This document shows, piece after piece, positions 33,086 to 45,604 of a DNA stretch of 64,000 nucleotides; positions within the stretch are counted from its first letter, which is position 1, and every line of letters begins with the position of its first letter. The stretch lies in NCBI RefSeq assembly GCF_030696885.1, contig NZ_JAUYRI010000024.1, positions 124,001 to 188,000 on the forward strand, written 5' to 3'. The notes beneath the pieces were generated by a model. That model did no database searches, was not told where the DNA came from, and saw only the letters and a program-made list of their open reading frames with translations. The DNA is from Thiobacillus sp. Its GTDB lineage: Bacteria; Pseudomonadota; Gammaproteobacteria; Burkholderiales; Thiobacillaceae. The translations under genes and the position numbers were made by a program.

Positions 33086-35206
33086 TCAGGCTGGCGACAA
33101 TTTGGCGTAGGCCAGCGCCAGCCACTTGGTGCCGGCTTCGCGAAACTTCACCTGCACCCGCGCGTCGGATCCGCGCCCCTCGAAATCGATGATGATGCCG
33201 GTACCGAACTTGGCGTGCGCCACGCTCTGGCCGACGCGGTATCCGGTGTCGTTGCCGCTCTGCGGGCTGCGCGGCGCCGCCGGTGCGCTGTAGCCTGACG
33301 GGCTGGCAGGCGCGCTGCGGCGATTGAGGTGCATCAGCACCTGCTCCGGCAGTTCGTCCAGAAAGCGCGACGGCAGGCCGTAGCGGATCTGGCCGTGCAG
33401 CATGCGCGACTGCGCGTGCGACAGGTAGAGCCGCCGCCGCGCGCGGGTAATCGCCACGTACATCAGCCGTCGCTCTTCTTCCAGGCCGTTTTCTTCATGG
33501 GTACTTTGTTCGTGCGGGAACAGGCTTTCCTCCAGCCCGGTGATGAACACCGCGTGGAATTCCAGCCCCTTGGCGGCGTGCACCGTCATCAGCTGCAATG
33601 CGTCGTGACCGGCGCCGGCCTGGTGCTCGCCGGCTTCGAGCGCGGCGTGGGCCAAAAAGGCATCGAGGGTGTTCTCTTCCGATTCCTCGGAGAACAGCGC
33701 GGCGGCGTTGACGAGTTCGTTGAGGTTTTCCAGGCGGTCGGCGCCTTCCTTGTCGGCGCGGTAATAGTCCGCCAGGCCCGAAGCCTCGATCACATGGTCG
33801 ATCGCTTCCGTCAGCGGCAGGTCGCGTGTGGTGGATTTGATGTCCTCGATCAGCTTGGCGAAGCCGGCCAGTTTTCCGCTGCTGGTGCACGCCGCCTGCC
33901 ACAGGCTCGCCCCCGAGCGCGCGGCGGTGTCGGCCAGTTGCTCCAGCGTGCGCGCGCCGATGCCGCGGGTAGGGAAGTTCACCACGCGCAGAAAGGCGCC
34001 GTCGTCCTCCGGATTGGTCAGCAGACGCAGGTAGGCGAGCGCGTGCTTGATTTCCTGGCGCTCGAAAAAGCGCAGGCCGCCATAGACCCGATACGGCACG
34101 CTGGCCGAGAACAGCGCGTGTTCCAGCACCCGCGACTGCGCGTTGGAGCGGTACAAGAGCGCCATGTCGGACAGGTTCACGCCCTCGCGGTTGAGCGCGC
34201 GCACTTCGTCGACCACGAAGCTCGCCTCGTCCTGGTCGGAGTAGGCATCGAAGATGCGGATCGGCTCGCCGTCGCCTTCCGCGGTCCACAGGTTCTTGCC
34301 TAGCCGGTGCGCGTTCTGAGCGATCAGCGTGTTGGCAGCGGTAAGGATGTGGCCGTGGCTGCGGTAGTTCTGCTCCAGCTTGATCACGTTGCCGTGCGCG
34401 AACTCGCGTTCGAACTCGGCCATGTTGGCGGTGTTGGCACCACGAAAGGCATAGATCGACTGGTCGTCGTCGCCGACGGCAAACAGCGCCGTGTGCGGGC
34501 CGGCCAACAGCTTCAGCCAGCGGTACTGCAGCGTGTTGGTGTCCTGGAACTCGTCGACCAGGATGTGGCGGAAGCGGTCCTGGTAATGCTGCCTGAGCGG
34601 TTCGTTGCGGTACAAAAGCTCGTAGGCGCGCAGCAGCAGCTCGGGGAAATCCGCCACCCCCTCGCGCTGGCATTGCGCGTCGTAGGCCTCGAAGAGCTCC
34701 GCCATGCGCATCGAGTATTCGTCGAAGGCCTCGGCGTCGCGCGCGCGCCGCCCGGCTTCCTTGTGGCTGTTGATGAACCACTGCACTTTCTTCGGTTCGT
34801 ATTTCTCGGTATCGACGTTCAGCGACTTCAACAGCCGCTTGATCGCCGACAGCTGGTCGGCGGAATCCAGAATCTGGAACGACTGCGGCAAGCCCGCCTC
34901 GCGCCAGTGCGTGCGCAGCAGTCGGTTGGCCAGGCCGTGGAAGGTGCCCACCCACATGCCACGCGTGTTGATCGGCAGCATCGCCGAAATGCGCGTCATC
35001 ATTTCCTTCGCTGCCTTGTTGGTGAAGGTCACTGCGAGGATGCCGTGCGGCGACACCTGGCCGGTCTGGATCAGCCACACGATGCGGGTGGTCAGCACGC
35101 GCGTCTTGCCTGAGCCTGCACCCGCCAGAATCAGTGCCGATTCGTGCGGCAGCGTGACGGCGGCGCGCTGTTCGGGGTTGAGGTTTTCCAGCAGATGGGC
35201 GGACAT
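33086..35206 (-). CDS. uvrD: DNA helicase II
   Basis: 706 residues from ATG 35206. Superfamily 1A helicase motifs: Walker A AGAGSGKT (29-36), Walker B DEFQDTN, GDDDQSIYAFRGA and late motifs QLMTVHAAKGLEFHAVFITG and RRLMYVAITRARRRLYLSHA. UvrD unwinds DNA 3'-5' in nucleotide-excision and mismatch repair. The C-terminus has the usual Gly/Pro linker and a Tudor-like end (GRGSDARVQVKFREAGTKW). A TATAAT-like -10 lies on the minus strand at 35242-35237. Confidence 0.96.
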   Translation of the reverse strand: MSAHLLENLNPEQRAAVTLPHESALILAGAGSGKTRVLTTRIVWLIQTGQVSPHGILAVTFTNKAAKEMMTRISAMLPINTRGMWVGTFHGLANRLLRTHWREAGLPQSFQILDSADQLSAIKRLLKSLNVDTEKYEPKKVQWFINSHKEAGRRARDAEAFDEYSMRMAELFEAYDAQCQREGVADFPELLLRAYELLYRNEPLRQHYQDRFRHILVDEFQDTNTLQYRWLKLLAGPHTALFAVGDDDQSIYAFRGANTANMAEFEREFAHGNVIKLEQNYRSHGHILTAANTLIAQNAHRLGKNLWTAEGDGEPIRIFDAYSDQDEASFVVDEVRALNREGVNLSDMALLYRSNAQSRVLEHALFSASVPYRVYGGLRFFERQEIKHALAYLRLLTNPEDDGAFLRVVNFPTRGIGARTLEQLADTAARSGASLWQAACTSSGKLAGFAKLIEDIKSTTRDLPLTEAIDHVIEASGLADYYRADKEGADRLENLNELVNAAALFSEESEENTLDAFLAHAALEAGEHQAGAGHDALQLMTVHAAKGLEFHAVFITGLEESLFPHEQSTHEENGLEEERRLMYVAITRARRRLYLSHAQSRMLHGQIRYGLPSRFLDELPEQVLMHLNRRSAPASPSGYSAPAAPRSPQSGNDTGYRVGQSVAHAKFGTGIIIDFEGRGSDARVQVKFREAGTKWLALAYAKLSPA

Positions 35207-35253
35207 ACGGGGGTAAAATCGGGCGATCAATGACGAATTATAAGGGGGGAGCG

Positions 35254-35505
35254 ATGGTGAGAATCCTGTTTTTCGGCGATCTGGTGGAGTCGCTCGGCAT
35301 GGCCTCGGACGAAATCGAGCTGCCGCCCGACGTCACCGATGTCGAGCGCCTGCTGTTCGTGCTGTCGCAACGCGGCGAGATGTGGAAGAAGATGCTGCTC
35401 GGCAACCCCAAGCTCAACGTCACCCTCAACAAGCAGTTTGCCGAAAAATCCTCGCCGGTGAAGGACGGCGACGAAATCGCGCTGGTGGGATTCTCGGTGA
35501 TCTGA
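35254..35505 (+). CDS. MoaD/ThiS-like protein lacking the terminal Gly-Gly
   Basis: 83 residues from ATG 35254, with the strong ribosome site AAGGGGGGAG. The beta-grasp pattern (VRILFFGDLVESLG, DVTDVERLLFVLSQRG, LNVTLNKQFAEKSSPVKDGD) is that of molybdopterin synthase small subunits. The protein ends DGDEIALVGFSVI, with no Gly-Gly for thiocarboxylation, so it cannot act as a conventional sulfur donor. No moa genes are adjacent. Its role is unknown. Confidence 0.8.
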   Translation: MVRILFFGDLVESLGMASDEIELPPDVTDVERLLFVLSQRGEMWKKMLLGNPKLNVTLNKQFAEKSSPVKDGDEIALVGFSVI

Positions 35506-35539
35506 ACCCGACCGCGTCCCGCTTGAAAGTCTGACCGAC

Positions 35540-38500
35540 ATGATTCTTTCAACCCTGCGCCGTCCACGCCGCTCGCTGCTGGCGGCCGGCCTGGTGTTTC
35601 TGCTCGCCGCTGTGCTGTCGGCGCTAATCGTCTGGAAGCTGGAAGCGAATGCGCGGGTTACCGAGCGGGCGCGTGTGGCGCATCTGACCGCCAACCATGC
35701 CCACGCCATCGAGCACACCATCGAGCGCGCCCTGTCCGCGACCCAGGCCTTGGCGGCGCTGGTTCGCCAGGGCAATGGCCAGGTGCCCCATTTTGAAAAA
35801 ACGGCCCGTTCGATCCTGCCGTTTTATCCCGGTGTCTCCGCACTGGCGCTGGCGCCGGATGGCGTGATCCGCCACATGGCGCCCATGCGCGGCAACGAAG
35901 CGGCCATCGGACTGGACCTGTTCACCCTCCCGGCACAGCGCAGCGAAGTGGAACTTGCCCGCGACAGCGGCAGGCTCACCCTGGCCGGTCCCCTTGAGCT
36001 GGTGCAGGGCGGAATGGGGATGGTCGGGCGGCTGCCGGTGTTTCTTGATGACACCCGTGGCCAGCCCGTCTTCTGGGGTTTTACGCTGGTCGTGATGCGC
36101 CTGCCCGGCGCGTTGGACCTCGATTATCTGGCCCACCTGGACGAGCAGGGCTTCGCCTACGAGTTGTGGCGCCTCCATCCCGACACGAAAGAGCGGCAGA
36201 CGATTGCGCGCGCCCCGGCCGCTGCGCTGATCGAGCCGGTGGAGCAGGCCCTGCAGGTGCCGAATGCAACCTGGACGCTGAGCGTGGCACCGGTTCGTGG
36301 CTGGGGCCGCCCGTTTGACCTGGCGTTGAAGGCCACGCTGGGGCTGGTCATCAGCCTGCTGCTGGCGTATCTGACCCGGCTGTTGGTCGAGCTGCAGTTG
36401 TACCGGCAGCAGCTCGAGGCGCGCGTGGCCGAGCGCACGGCCGACTTGCAGCGTGAACAACGCAAACTGCAGGCCACGCTCGACGCCATCCCCGACCTGG
36501 TCTGGCTGAAGGATGCGGACGGCGTCTATCTGAGCTGCAACCCGATGTTCGAACGGTTTTTCGGGGCCAGCGAGGCAGACATCGTCGGCAAGACCGACTA
36601 CGATTTTGTCGACCGCGAACAGGCGGACTTCTTTCGCGAGCACGATCGTGCGGCGATGGCCGCCAGCAAACCCAGCATCAACGAGGAATGGCTGCGCTTT
36701 GCCGACGATGGCAGCCGCAGGCTGTTCGAGACGATCAAGACGCCGATGATCGATGCGGCCGGCAAGCCCATCGGCGTGCTGGGCATCGCCCGCGACATCA
36801 CCGCGCGGGTGCAGGCGCAGCGCGAACTGCTGGAGGCCCAGCAGCGGGCGCAGCAATACCTGAGCATCGTCGGCGTGATGCTGATCGCCCTGGATGCGGA
36901 AGGCCAGGTGCAGCTCGTCAACCGCAAGGGCTGCGAGATGCTGGGCGCCACCGAGGCTGAGATCGTCGGCCGGGACTGGATTGACCATTTCCTGCCCGAG
37001 CGCATCCGCGACACCGTGCGGGCCAATTTCATCCAGATGGTGCAGGGCAACATCGCCCCGGTCGAGTATATGGAAAACGCCATCCTGACTCGCAGTGGGG
37101 AGGAGCGCATGGTCGCGTGGCATAACGCCGTCATGCGGGACGAGGAGGGCCGGATCACCGGCATCCTCGCGTCGGGCGAGGACATCACCGAGCGCAAACG
37201 GTCCGAGGCGCAGCTCCGCCTGGCCGCCCAGGTGTTCGAGCAAAGCGGCGAGGGCATCCTGATCACCGATGCCCAGCTCAACATCATCATGGTCAACCAG
37301 GCGTTCACCGCCATTACCGGCTATAGCGAGGCCGAGGCGCTGGGCAAGACACCGCGCCTACTGTCTTCCGGGCGACATGAACCGGAATTTTTTCGCGTGA
37401 TGTGGGATGACATCCGCACGCAGGGGCGCTGGCAGGGCGAGGTCTGGAACCGTCGCAAGGACGGCAGCCTGTATCCGGAGCAGCTCTCGATCATCCGGGT
37501 GCTCGACGCGCAGGGCGAGGTCATCCATTACATCGGCATTTCAAGCGATATCACCCAGCACAAGGAAGCGCAGGCTCGCATTCAGCGGCTGGCGCATTTC
37601 GACCCGCTCACCGGCCTGCCCAACCGGGCCCTGCTCAACGACCGGGTGAACCACGACCTCAGCACGGCCCAGCGCAATCATGCGCCGCTGGCCGTGCTGT
37701 TCGTCGACCTCGACCATTTCAAGAACGTCAACGACACACTGGGCCACCGCGTCGGCGATGAGTTGCTGGTCGCGGTCGCTGGCCGACTGAAGGCCGTGGT
37801 ACGCGATGTGGATACGGTGTCGCGCCAGGGCGGCGACGAATTCATCCTGATCCTGCCCGATACCGGTGCCGACGGGGCCGGGCATGTGGCGGGAAAGCTG
37901 CTGGAAGTTTTTGCGAAGCCCTATCAGATCGAGGACTTCGAGCTGACCATCACGCCGTCCATCGGCATTGCCCTGTATCCCGGGGATGGTGAGGATTTCG
38001 AGGCGCTGTCCCGCAGCGCCGACGCGGCCATGTACCGTTCCAAGCACGACGGCCGCAACACCTTCCGCTTTTTCACCGCGGAAATGCAGGCGCGTTCGGC
38101 CCACAACCTGCAAATGGAGAACGCGCTGCACCGCGCACTGGAACGCGACCAGCTGCTGCTGCACTTTCAGCCGCAGCTTTCCCTGCCCGACAATCGTCTG
38201 ATTGGCGTCGAGGCGCTGCTGCGCTGGCAGCATCCCGAGCTGGGCATGATCGCGCCGGCCGACTTCATCCCCATTGCCGAAGAGAGCGGACAGATCCTGC
38301 CGATCGGCGAATGGGCGCTGCGCACGGCTGTGCAACAGATGAAAGCGTGGATGGATGCCGGCCTCGCGCCGATGACGATGGCGGTCAACCTGTCGGCCGT
38401 GCAGTTTCGCCATCCGCAGCTGCCGGAACGGGTGGCGCAGATTCTCGATGAAATGAAACTGCCGCCGCAGTATCTGGAGCTGGAACTGACCGAAAGCGTG

Positions 38501-38890
38501 GCCATGGACGATGCCCCGACAGCGATCGCAATCATGGATCTGTTGCACGCGCGTGGCGTCCGCATGTCGATCGACGATTTCGGCACCGGCTATTCCTCGC
38601 TGAGCTATCTCAAGCGCTTCAAGGTCCACCGGCTCAAGATCGACCAGTCCTTCGTGCACGACATCGGCGAGGATCCGGAGGACCGGGCCATCGTCAGCGC
38701 CATCATCAGCCTGGCGAAGAGCCTCGGCCTGCATACCATCGCCGAAGGCGTCGAGACCGAGGCGCAGCTCGCCTTCCTGCGCGAGCAGGGCTGCAACGAG
38801 GTGCAGGGCTATTACTTCAGCAAGCCGATGCCGGCCCACGCATTCGAGGCCTTCGTGCGCGCCCGCCATCCCGCGGCCTGGCGGGCGTGA
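35540..38890 (+). CDS. Membrane sensor with CHASE-like, PAS, GGDEF and EAL domains
   Basis: 1116 residues. TM1 (10-32) and TM2 (about 260-285) enclose a periplasmic CHASE-like sensor. Three PAS domains follow (about 310-430, 435-555, 560-685), then GGDEF (the intact motif near 764 after SRQ, preceded by LTGLPNRALLNDR) and EAL (LIGVEALLRWQ near 889). Both catalytic motifs are intact, so it may both make and degrade c-di-GMP; such tandem proteins often act mainly as phosphodiesterases. The signal is unknown. It is monocistronic. Confidence 0.93.
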   Translation: MILSTLRRPRRSLLAAGLVFLLAAVLSALIVWKLEANARVTERARVAHLTANHAHAIEHTIERALSATQALAALVRQGNGQVPHFEKTARSILPFYPGVSALALAPDGVIRHMAPMRGNEAAIGLDLFTLPAQRSEVELARDSGRLTLAGPLELVQGGMGMVGRLPVFLDDTRGQPVFWGFTLVVMRLPGALDLDYLAHLDEQGFAYELWRLHPDTKERQTIARAPAAALIEPVEQALQVPNATWTLSVAPVRGWGRPFDLALKATLGLVISLLLAYLTRLLVELQLYRQQLEARVAERTADLQREQRKLQATLDAIPDLVWLKDADGVYLSCNPMFERFFGASEADIVGKTDYDFVDREQADFFREHDRAAMAASKPSINEEWLRFADDGSRRLFETIKTPMIDAAGKPIGVLGIARDITARVQAQRELLEAQQRAQQYLSIVGVMLIALDAEGQVQLVNRKGCEMLGATEAEIVGRDWIDHFLPERIRDTVRANFIQMVQGNIAPVEYMENAILTRSGEERMVAWHNAVMRDEEGRITGILASGEDITERKRSEAQLRLAAQVFEQSGEGILITDAQLNIIMVNQAFTAITGYSEAEALGKTPRLLSSGRHEPEFFRVMWDDIRTQGRWQGEVWNRRKDGSLYPEQLSIIRVLDAQGEVIHYIGISSDITQHKEAQARIQRLAHFDPLTGLPNRALLNDRVNHDLSTAQRNHAPLAVLFVDLDHFKNVNDTLGHRVGDELLVAVAGRLKAVVRDVDTVSRQGGDEFILILPDTGADGAGHVAGKLLEVFAKPYQIEDFELTITPSIGIALYPGDGEDFEALSRSADAAMYRSKHDGRNTFRFFTAEMQARSAHNLQMENALHRALERDQLLLHFQPQLSLPDNRLIGVEALLRWQHPELGMIAPADFIPIAEESGQILPIGEWALRTAVQQMKAWMDAGLAPMTMAVNLSAVQFRHPQLPERVAQILDEMKLPPQYLELELTESVAMDDAPTAIAIMDLLHARGVRMSIDDFGTGYSSLSYLKRFKVHRLKIDQSFVHDIGEDPEDRAIVSAIISLAKSLGLHTIAEGVETEAQLAFLREQGCNEVQGYYFSKPMPAHAFEAFVRARHPAAWRA

Positions 38891-38938
38891 ACGCGGCGGG
38901 GCACGACGCAATCCGTTTCGCGCAGAGGTTTAACAAAG

Positions 38939-38972
38939 GCTTCATCCGACTGTCACCCTGAATCGCGATACT
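38939..38972 (+). promoter_or_regulatory. Candidate Pho box and -10 upstream of the PhoX-like gene
   Basis: The 18-mer ending CTGTCAC (38939-38956) matches the PhoB box at 11 of 18 positions, with a perfect second repeat and TCAT in the first. GATACT (38967-38972) follows after 10 bp, the spacing found where PhoB replaces a -35 element. The downstream gene encodes a phosphatase-type protein, which raises its plausibility. Confidence 0.5.
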
Positions 38973-39071
38973 CCCCCGCGTCAGGTCTCCGTGCCCGGCA
39001 CCCATATGGCCCCGGCGCGGGCCGCACGAGCGGAACGCGCCGACATCCAACAATATTCAGAGAGGAAACCC

Positions 39072-40610
39072 ATGTTCAAACTTAGCCCCATCGCGCTCGG
39101 CATCAGCCTGGCGCTTGCCGCCGCCGCGGTTCACGCGCAAACCCATACCGGCCCGCAAAGCTCGCAAAGCCCCTACATCGTTCCCACCGCAGCCGGCTGG
39201 GAAGTCACCTCGCTGATCACCGTCGGCGATTCCGCCAAGAACGTCGACTACCGCATGGTCGGCATTCCCGACGGCATGGGCGCGCTGCCCGGCAAGTTCG
39301 CCGAGAACGGCACCTATGTCGCCGACAAGGCCTTCATGACCATCTTCCTGAGCCACGAGCTGGGCGCCACCGCCGGCATTCCGCGTGCCCACGGCGCCAC
39401 CGGCGCTTTCGTGTCGCAATGGACCATGCACCTGAACAGCAAGCAGATCATGTTGGGCGAGGATCTGATCACCAAGGTCATGGGCTGGGACAACCTCAAC
39501 AAGCAGTTTGTCGACGCCACCGGCGCGACCCAGTTCGGCCGCTTCTGCTCTGCCGACCTGCCCGCCAAGGCCGCCTTCTTCAACCCGGCGACCGGCCGCG
39601 GCTTCGATGGTCGCATCTACATGAAGGGCGAGGAAGCCGGCGCCGAAGGCCGTGCCTACGCTACCATCGTCACTGGCGACGAAAAGGGCACGACCTACCA
39701 GCTGCCCTATCTCGGCCGCTTCTCCTGGGAGAACTCGGTCGCCCATCCCAACGCGGGTGACAAGACCCTGGTCGTCGGCCTCGACGACTCCAGTCCCGGC
39801 CAGGTCTATCTCTACGTCGGTGACAAGCAGACCTCCGGCAATCCGGTCGAGCAGGCCGGCCTGCAGTACGGCAAGCTTTATGGCGTTCGCATCAACAACG
39901 GCGGCGCCAACTACGCCAACGGCCTGGTGAAGCTGGAGACCGGCGCGATCAACGGCACGTTCGACCTCGTCGACATGTCCGACATCGCCGCGCTCGACAG
40001 CGGTGCCCAGATGCAGACCCAGTCGACGGCGCGCGACGTGACCGAGTTCGCCCGCCCCGAGGACGGCCACTGGGACACCAAGAACCCCAACGTGTTCTAC
40101 TGGGTGACCACCGGCCGCACCGGCGCGACGGCCCGCTTGTACAAGTTCACCTTCGACTCGATTGCCAACCCGACGGGCGGCACGGTCGAGACCGTGCTCG
40201 ACGCGGCCACGATGGTCGGCACCGACGGCCAGGTCGCGCGTTCCTTCGACAACATGGTGGTCGACGGCGACGGCAACATCCTCATCCAGGAAGATCCGGG
40301 TGGCAGCGATTACATCGCCAAGACCTGGAAATTCAACCCCGTCACCGGGGTCGCGGTGCAGATCTTCGAAAACGACCGTGACCGCTTCCTGCCGGGCGCA
40401 CCGAACTTCCTGACCCGCGACGAGGAAAACTCGGGCGTAATCGACGTCACCGACATCGTCGCCAATGCCAACTGGTACGAAGCGGGCCGCCGCTACTACC
40501 TCACCAACACCCAGGCGCACTACAGCATCCCGGGCGAACTGGTGCAGGGCGGCCAGGTGCAGATGATCGTTTCGCCCAAGGTCGCCGGCGCCGGCAAAGG
40601 CAAGCGTTGA
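39072..40610 (+). CDS. PhoX-like phosphatase (DUF839)
   Basis: 512 residues with a Sec-type signal peptide (MFKLSPIALGISLALAAAAVHAQ). The PhoX/DUF839 hallmarks FLSHELGATAG and FARPEDGHWDTKNPNVFYWV are present, residues that bind calcium and iron in PhoX alkaline phosphatases. Classical PhoX is Tat-exported; the absence of a twin-arginine motif here is unusual and may mean a different subfamily. It would release phosphate from organic esters in the periplasm. A candidate Pho box lies 115 bp upstream and a terminator follows. Confidence 0.8.
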   Translation: MFKLSPIALGISLALAAAAVHAQTHTGPQSSQSPYIVPTAAGWEVTSLITVGDSAKNVDYRMVGIPDGMGALPGKFAENGTYVADKAFMTIFLSHELGATAGIPRAHGATGAFVSQWTMHLNSKQIMLGEDLITKVMGWDNLNKQFVDATGATQFGRFCSADLPAKAAFFNPATGRGFDGRIYMKGEEAGAEGRAYATIVTGDEKGTTYQLPYLGRFSWENSVAHPNAGDKTLVVGLDDSSPGQVYLYVGDKQTSGNPVEQAGLQYGKLYGVRINNGGANYANGLVKLETGAINGTFDLVDMSDIAALDSGAQMQTQSTARDVTEFARPEDGHWDTKNPNVFYWVTTGRTGATARLYKFTFDSIANPTGGTVETVLDAATMVGTDGQVARSFDNMVVDGDGNILIQEDPGGSDYIAKTWKFNPVTGVAVQIFENDRDRFLPGAPNFLTRDEENSGVIDVTDIVANANWYEAGRRYYLTNTQAHYSIPGELVQGGQVQMIVSPKVAGAGKGKR

Positions 40611-40648
40611 ACCCGGTCCGGCCCACACGGGCTGGATAAAGGCAAAAA

Positions 40649-40680
40649 AGAAGGGCGGCCCGCGGGCCGCCCTTCTTTCG
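40649..40680. terminator. Bidirectional terminator between the PhoX-like gene and prk
   Basis: AGAAGGGCGGCC (40649-40660) pairs with GGCCGCCCTTCT (40665-40676) around CGCG, with A-rich sequence before and TT after. The genes converge here. Confidence 0.9.
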
Positions 40681-40697
40681 TCTGCCAAGCGTGCTGC

Positions 40698-41585
40698 TTA
40701 TTTTTTCTTATTGGCGATCATGTCCTGGATGATCGGCGCCAGGATCAGTTCCATCGCGAAGCCCATCTTGGCGCCCGGCACCACGATGGTGTTGCGGCGC
40801 GACATGAAGGAGTTCTGGATCATGTTCAACAGGTAAGGGAAGTCGACGCCCTTGGGCTCGCGGAAGCGGATCACGATGAAGCTTTCGTCAGGCGTCGGGA
40901 TGTCGCGCGTGATGAACGGGTTGGAGGTGTCGACGGTGGACACGCGCTGGAAGTTGATGTCGGTGCGCGAGAACTGCGGGGTGATGTAGTTCACGTAGTC
41001 CGGCATGCGGCGCAGGATGGTGTCGACGATGACGTCGGCCGAATAGCCGCGCTCGGCGCCGTCGCGGTGGATCTTCTGGATCCACTCGAGGTTGACGATG
41101 GGCACCACGCCGATGCCGAGGTCGACGTGCTTGGAAACGTCGACCTCGTCGGTTTTCACCAGGCCATGCAGGCCTTCGTAGAACAGCACGTCGGAACCGG
41201 GGGGCACGTCTTCCCACGGGGTGAATTCACCCGGGTTGAGGCTGGTTTTAAGGCGCTTGTTGTGCTCGGCGGCTTCTTCGTCGCTGTGGATGTAGTAGCG
41301 CTTCTTGCCGCTGCCGGTCTTGCCGTAGGTTTCGAACAGCTCGGCCAGCTTGGCGAAATGGTTGGCCTGCGGGCCGAAATGGCTGAACGACATGTTGCCT
41401 TCGGCTTCGGCTTTTTTCACGGCTTCCTTGAAGTCGACGCGGGCCAGGCTGTGAAAGCTGTCGCCTTCGATCACGGCAGCGTTGATTTTTTCGCGGAAGA
41501 AGATGTGCTCGAACGCGCGCTTGACGGTGGTGGTGCCGGCGCCGGACGAACCCGTGACCGCAATGACGGGATGCTTCTTGGACAT
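40698..41585 (-). CDS. prk: Phosphoribulokinase
   Basis: 295 residues from ATG 41585. The longer upstream frame crosses two 51-bp repeats and is not the real N-terminus. P-loop GSSGAGTTT (12-20), and family text such as INAAVIEGDSFHS, FTPWEDVPPGSDVLFYEGLH and GLVKTDEVDVSKHVDLGIGV. It phosphorylates ribulose 5-phosphate to ribulose 1,5-bisphosphate, the Calvin-cycle step specific to CO2 fixation; this is the best single sign of autotrophy. Class I (octameric, NADH-regulated) by length. Confidence 0.97.
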   Translation of the reverse strand: MSKKHPVIAVTGSSGAGTTTVKRAFEHIFFREKINAAVIEGDSFHSLARVDFKEAVKKAEAEGNMSFSHFGPQANHFAKLAELFETYGKTGSGKKRYYIHSDEEAAEHNKRLKTSLNPGEFTPWEDVPPGSDVLFYEGLHGLVKTDEVDVSKHVDLGIGVVPIVNLEWIQKIHRDGAERGYSADVIVDTILRRMPDYVNYITPQFSRTDINFQRVSTVDTSNPFITRDIPTPDESFIVIRFREPKGVDFPYLLNMIQNSFMSRRNTIVVPGAKMGFAMELILAPIIQDMIANKKK

Positions 41586-41674
41586 GCTGGGACTCCCTGA
41601 AGGATGGGTGAAAATTGGGCGAAAACGCCGCATTTTACCCGCAAGGGGCAGGCCGTGGTAGTAGAGGCGCTGAA

Positions 41675-41776
41675 GCCCTAAAGGACTCCGATCCACTATG
41701 AGCTTAAGCTCATGTGGAGTCGTATGCCCTAAAGGACTCCGATCCACTATGGGCTGAAGCCCATGTGGACTCGTAT
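41675..41776. repeat. Two tandem 51-bp hairpin repeats
   Basis: Units 41675-41725 and 41726-41776 are exactly 51 bp and nearly identical (each starts GCCCTAAAGGACTCCGATCC). Each holds a central palindrome, ATGAGCTTAAGCTCAT in the first and ATGGGCTGAAGCCCAT in the second: the sequence changes but pairing is kept. Three related units in opposite orientation lie at 53137-53285. Confidence 0.95.
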
Positions 41777-41850
41777 GCGCCAACAACCACGCACTACCCG
41801 CGCGGGGGAGGGCTTGTCACTCGCACAGGCCTACCCCGTCAGGTGAGCAC

Positions 41851-42345
41851 TCACATCGCGAACTCCAGCCGCTCCTGCACTTTCTGCAATGCGGCAGCGG
41901 CGCAGGCCCGGTCCTTGTCGCCGCCGGGTGCGCCGGAGACCCCCACCGCGCCGATCAGGCTGCCGGCGGCGCGAATCGGCAGTGCACCGTCCATCACGAT
42001 CAGGCCGTCGATGTGGTTAAGCTCGGGCCGGATATCGCCGCGCGCGGCGCGGAATTCGCCCGAATCGCTGCCCGACATCACCGCCATGCCGGCCTTGCGC
42101 TCGGCGATCTCCAGCGTGTGGCGCGCCGCCAGACTGTCGCGCATCGCCACCTGCAGGTTGCCGGCGCGGTCGATCACCACGGCTGACACGTTGTAGCCGT
42201 CCTTGCGGCAGGCCTCGACCGAGGCCATGGCAATGTCGCGCGCCAGTTCCAGACCGATCTGCTTGACCGGCAGGATATCGGGCTGGGCGGCGGCCAGTGC
42301 GGGCACGGTGGCGGCCAGCAGGGGGAGTATACGCAGCGTTTTCAT
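41851..42345 (-). CDS. GlcG/HbpS-family exported protein
   Basis: 164 residues from ATG 42345, preceded by AAGGAG. A signal peptide (MKTLRILPLLAATVPALAAAQ) is followed by the GlcG/HbpS fold (DGYNVSAVVIDRAGNLQVAM, GALPIRAAGSLIGAVGVSGA, PGGDKDRACAAAAL). Family members bind haem or assist glycolate/other oxidoreductases; the role here is unknown. It is separated from prk by the 51-bp repeats and is divergent from leuS. Confidence 0.88.
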   Translation of the reverse strand: MKTLRILPLLAATVPALAAAQPDILPVKQIGLELARDIAMASVEACRKDGYNVSAVVIDRAGNLQVAMRDSLAARHTLEIAERKAGMAVMSGSDSGEFRAARGDIRPELNHIDGLIVMDGALPIRAAGSLIGAVGVSGAPGGDKDRACAAAALQKVQERLEFAM

Positions 42346-42441
42346 GGGGTCTCCTTGGGTGGCTATGAGTGCACGGATCGTGGCGCGCGGCACGTGTTTC
42401 CGTTGGACAGCGTCGGCAAGCGGCGTACGCGGGGCGGGCGG

Positions 42442-42447
42442 TATAAT
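42442..42447 (+). promoter_or_regulatory. Likely -10 box of the leuS operon
   Basis: A perfect TATAAT 35 bp before the leuS ATG, in the divergent region. No good -35 is visible at 17 bp, so an activator or an extended promoter may compensate. Confidence 0.5.
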
Positions 42448-42464
42448 CGCCGGCTTGATTCTAA

Positions 42465-45600
<3,136 letters not shown>

Positions 45601-45604
<4 letters not shown>

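Noticed and set aside
41675-41776. CRISPR array
   Set aside because: Units are contiguous with no unique spacers, differ internally, and no cas genes are seen.
41586-41786. An N-terminal extension of phosphoribulokinase through the repeats
   Set aside because: The family starts at MSKKHPVIAVTGSSG; the upstream residues are repeat-derived and lack homology.
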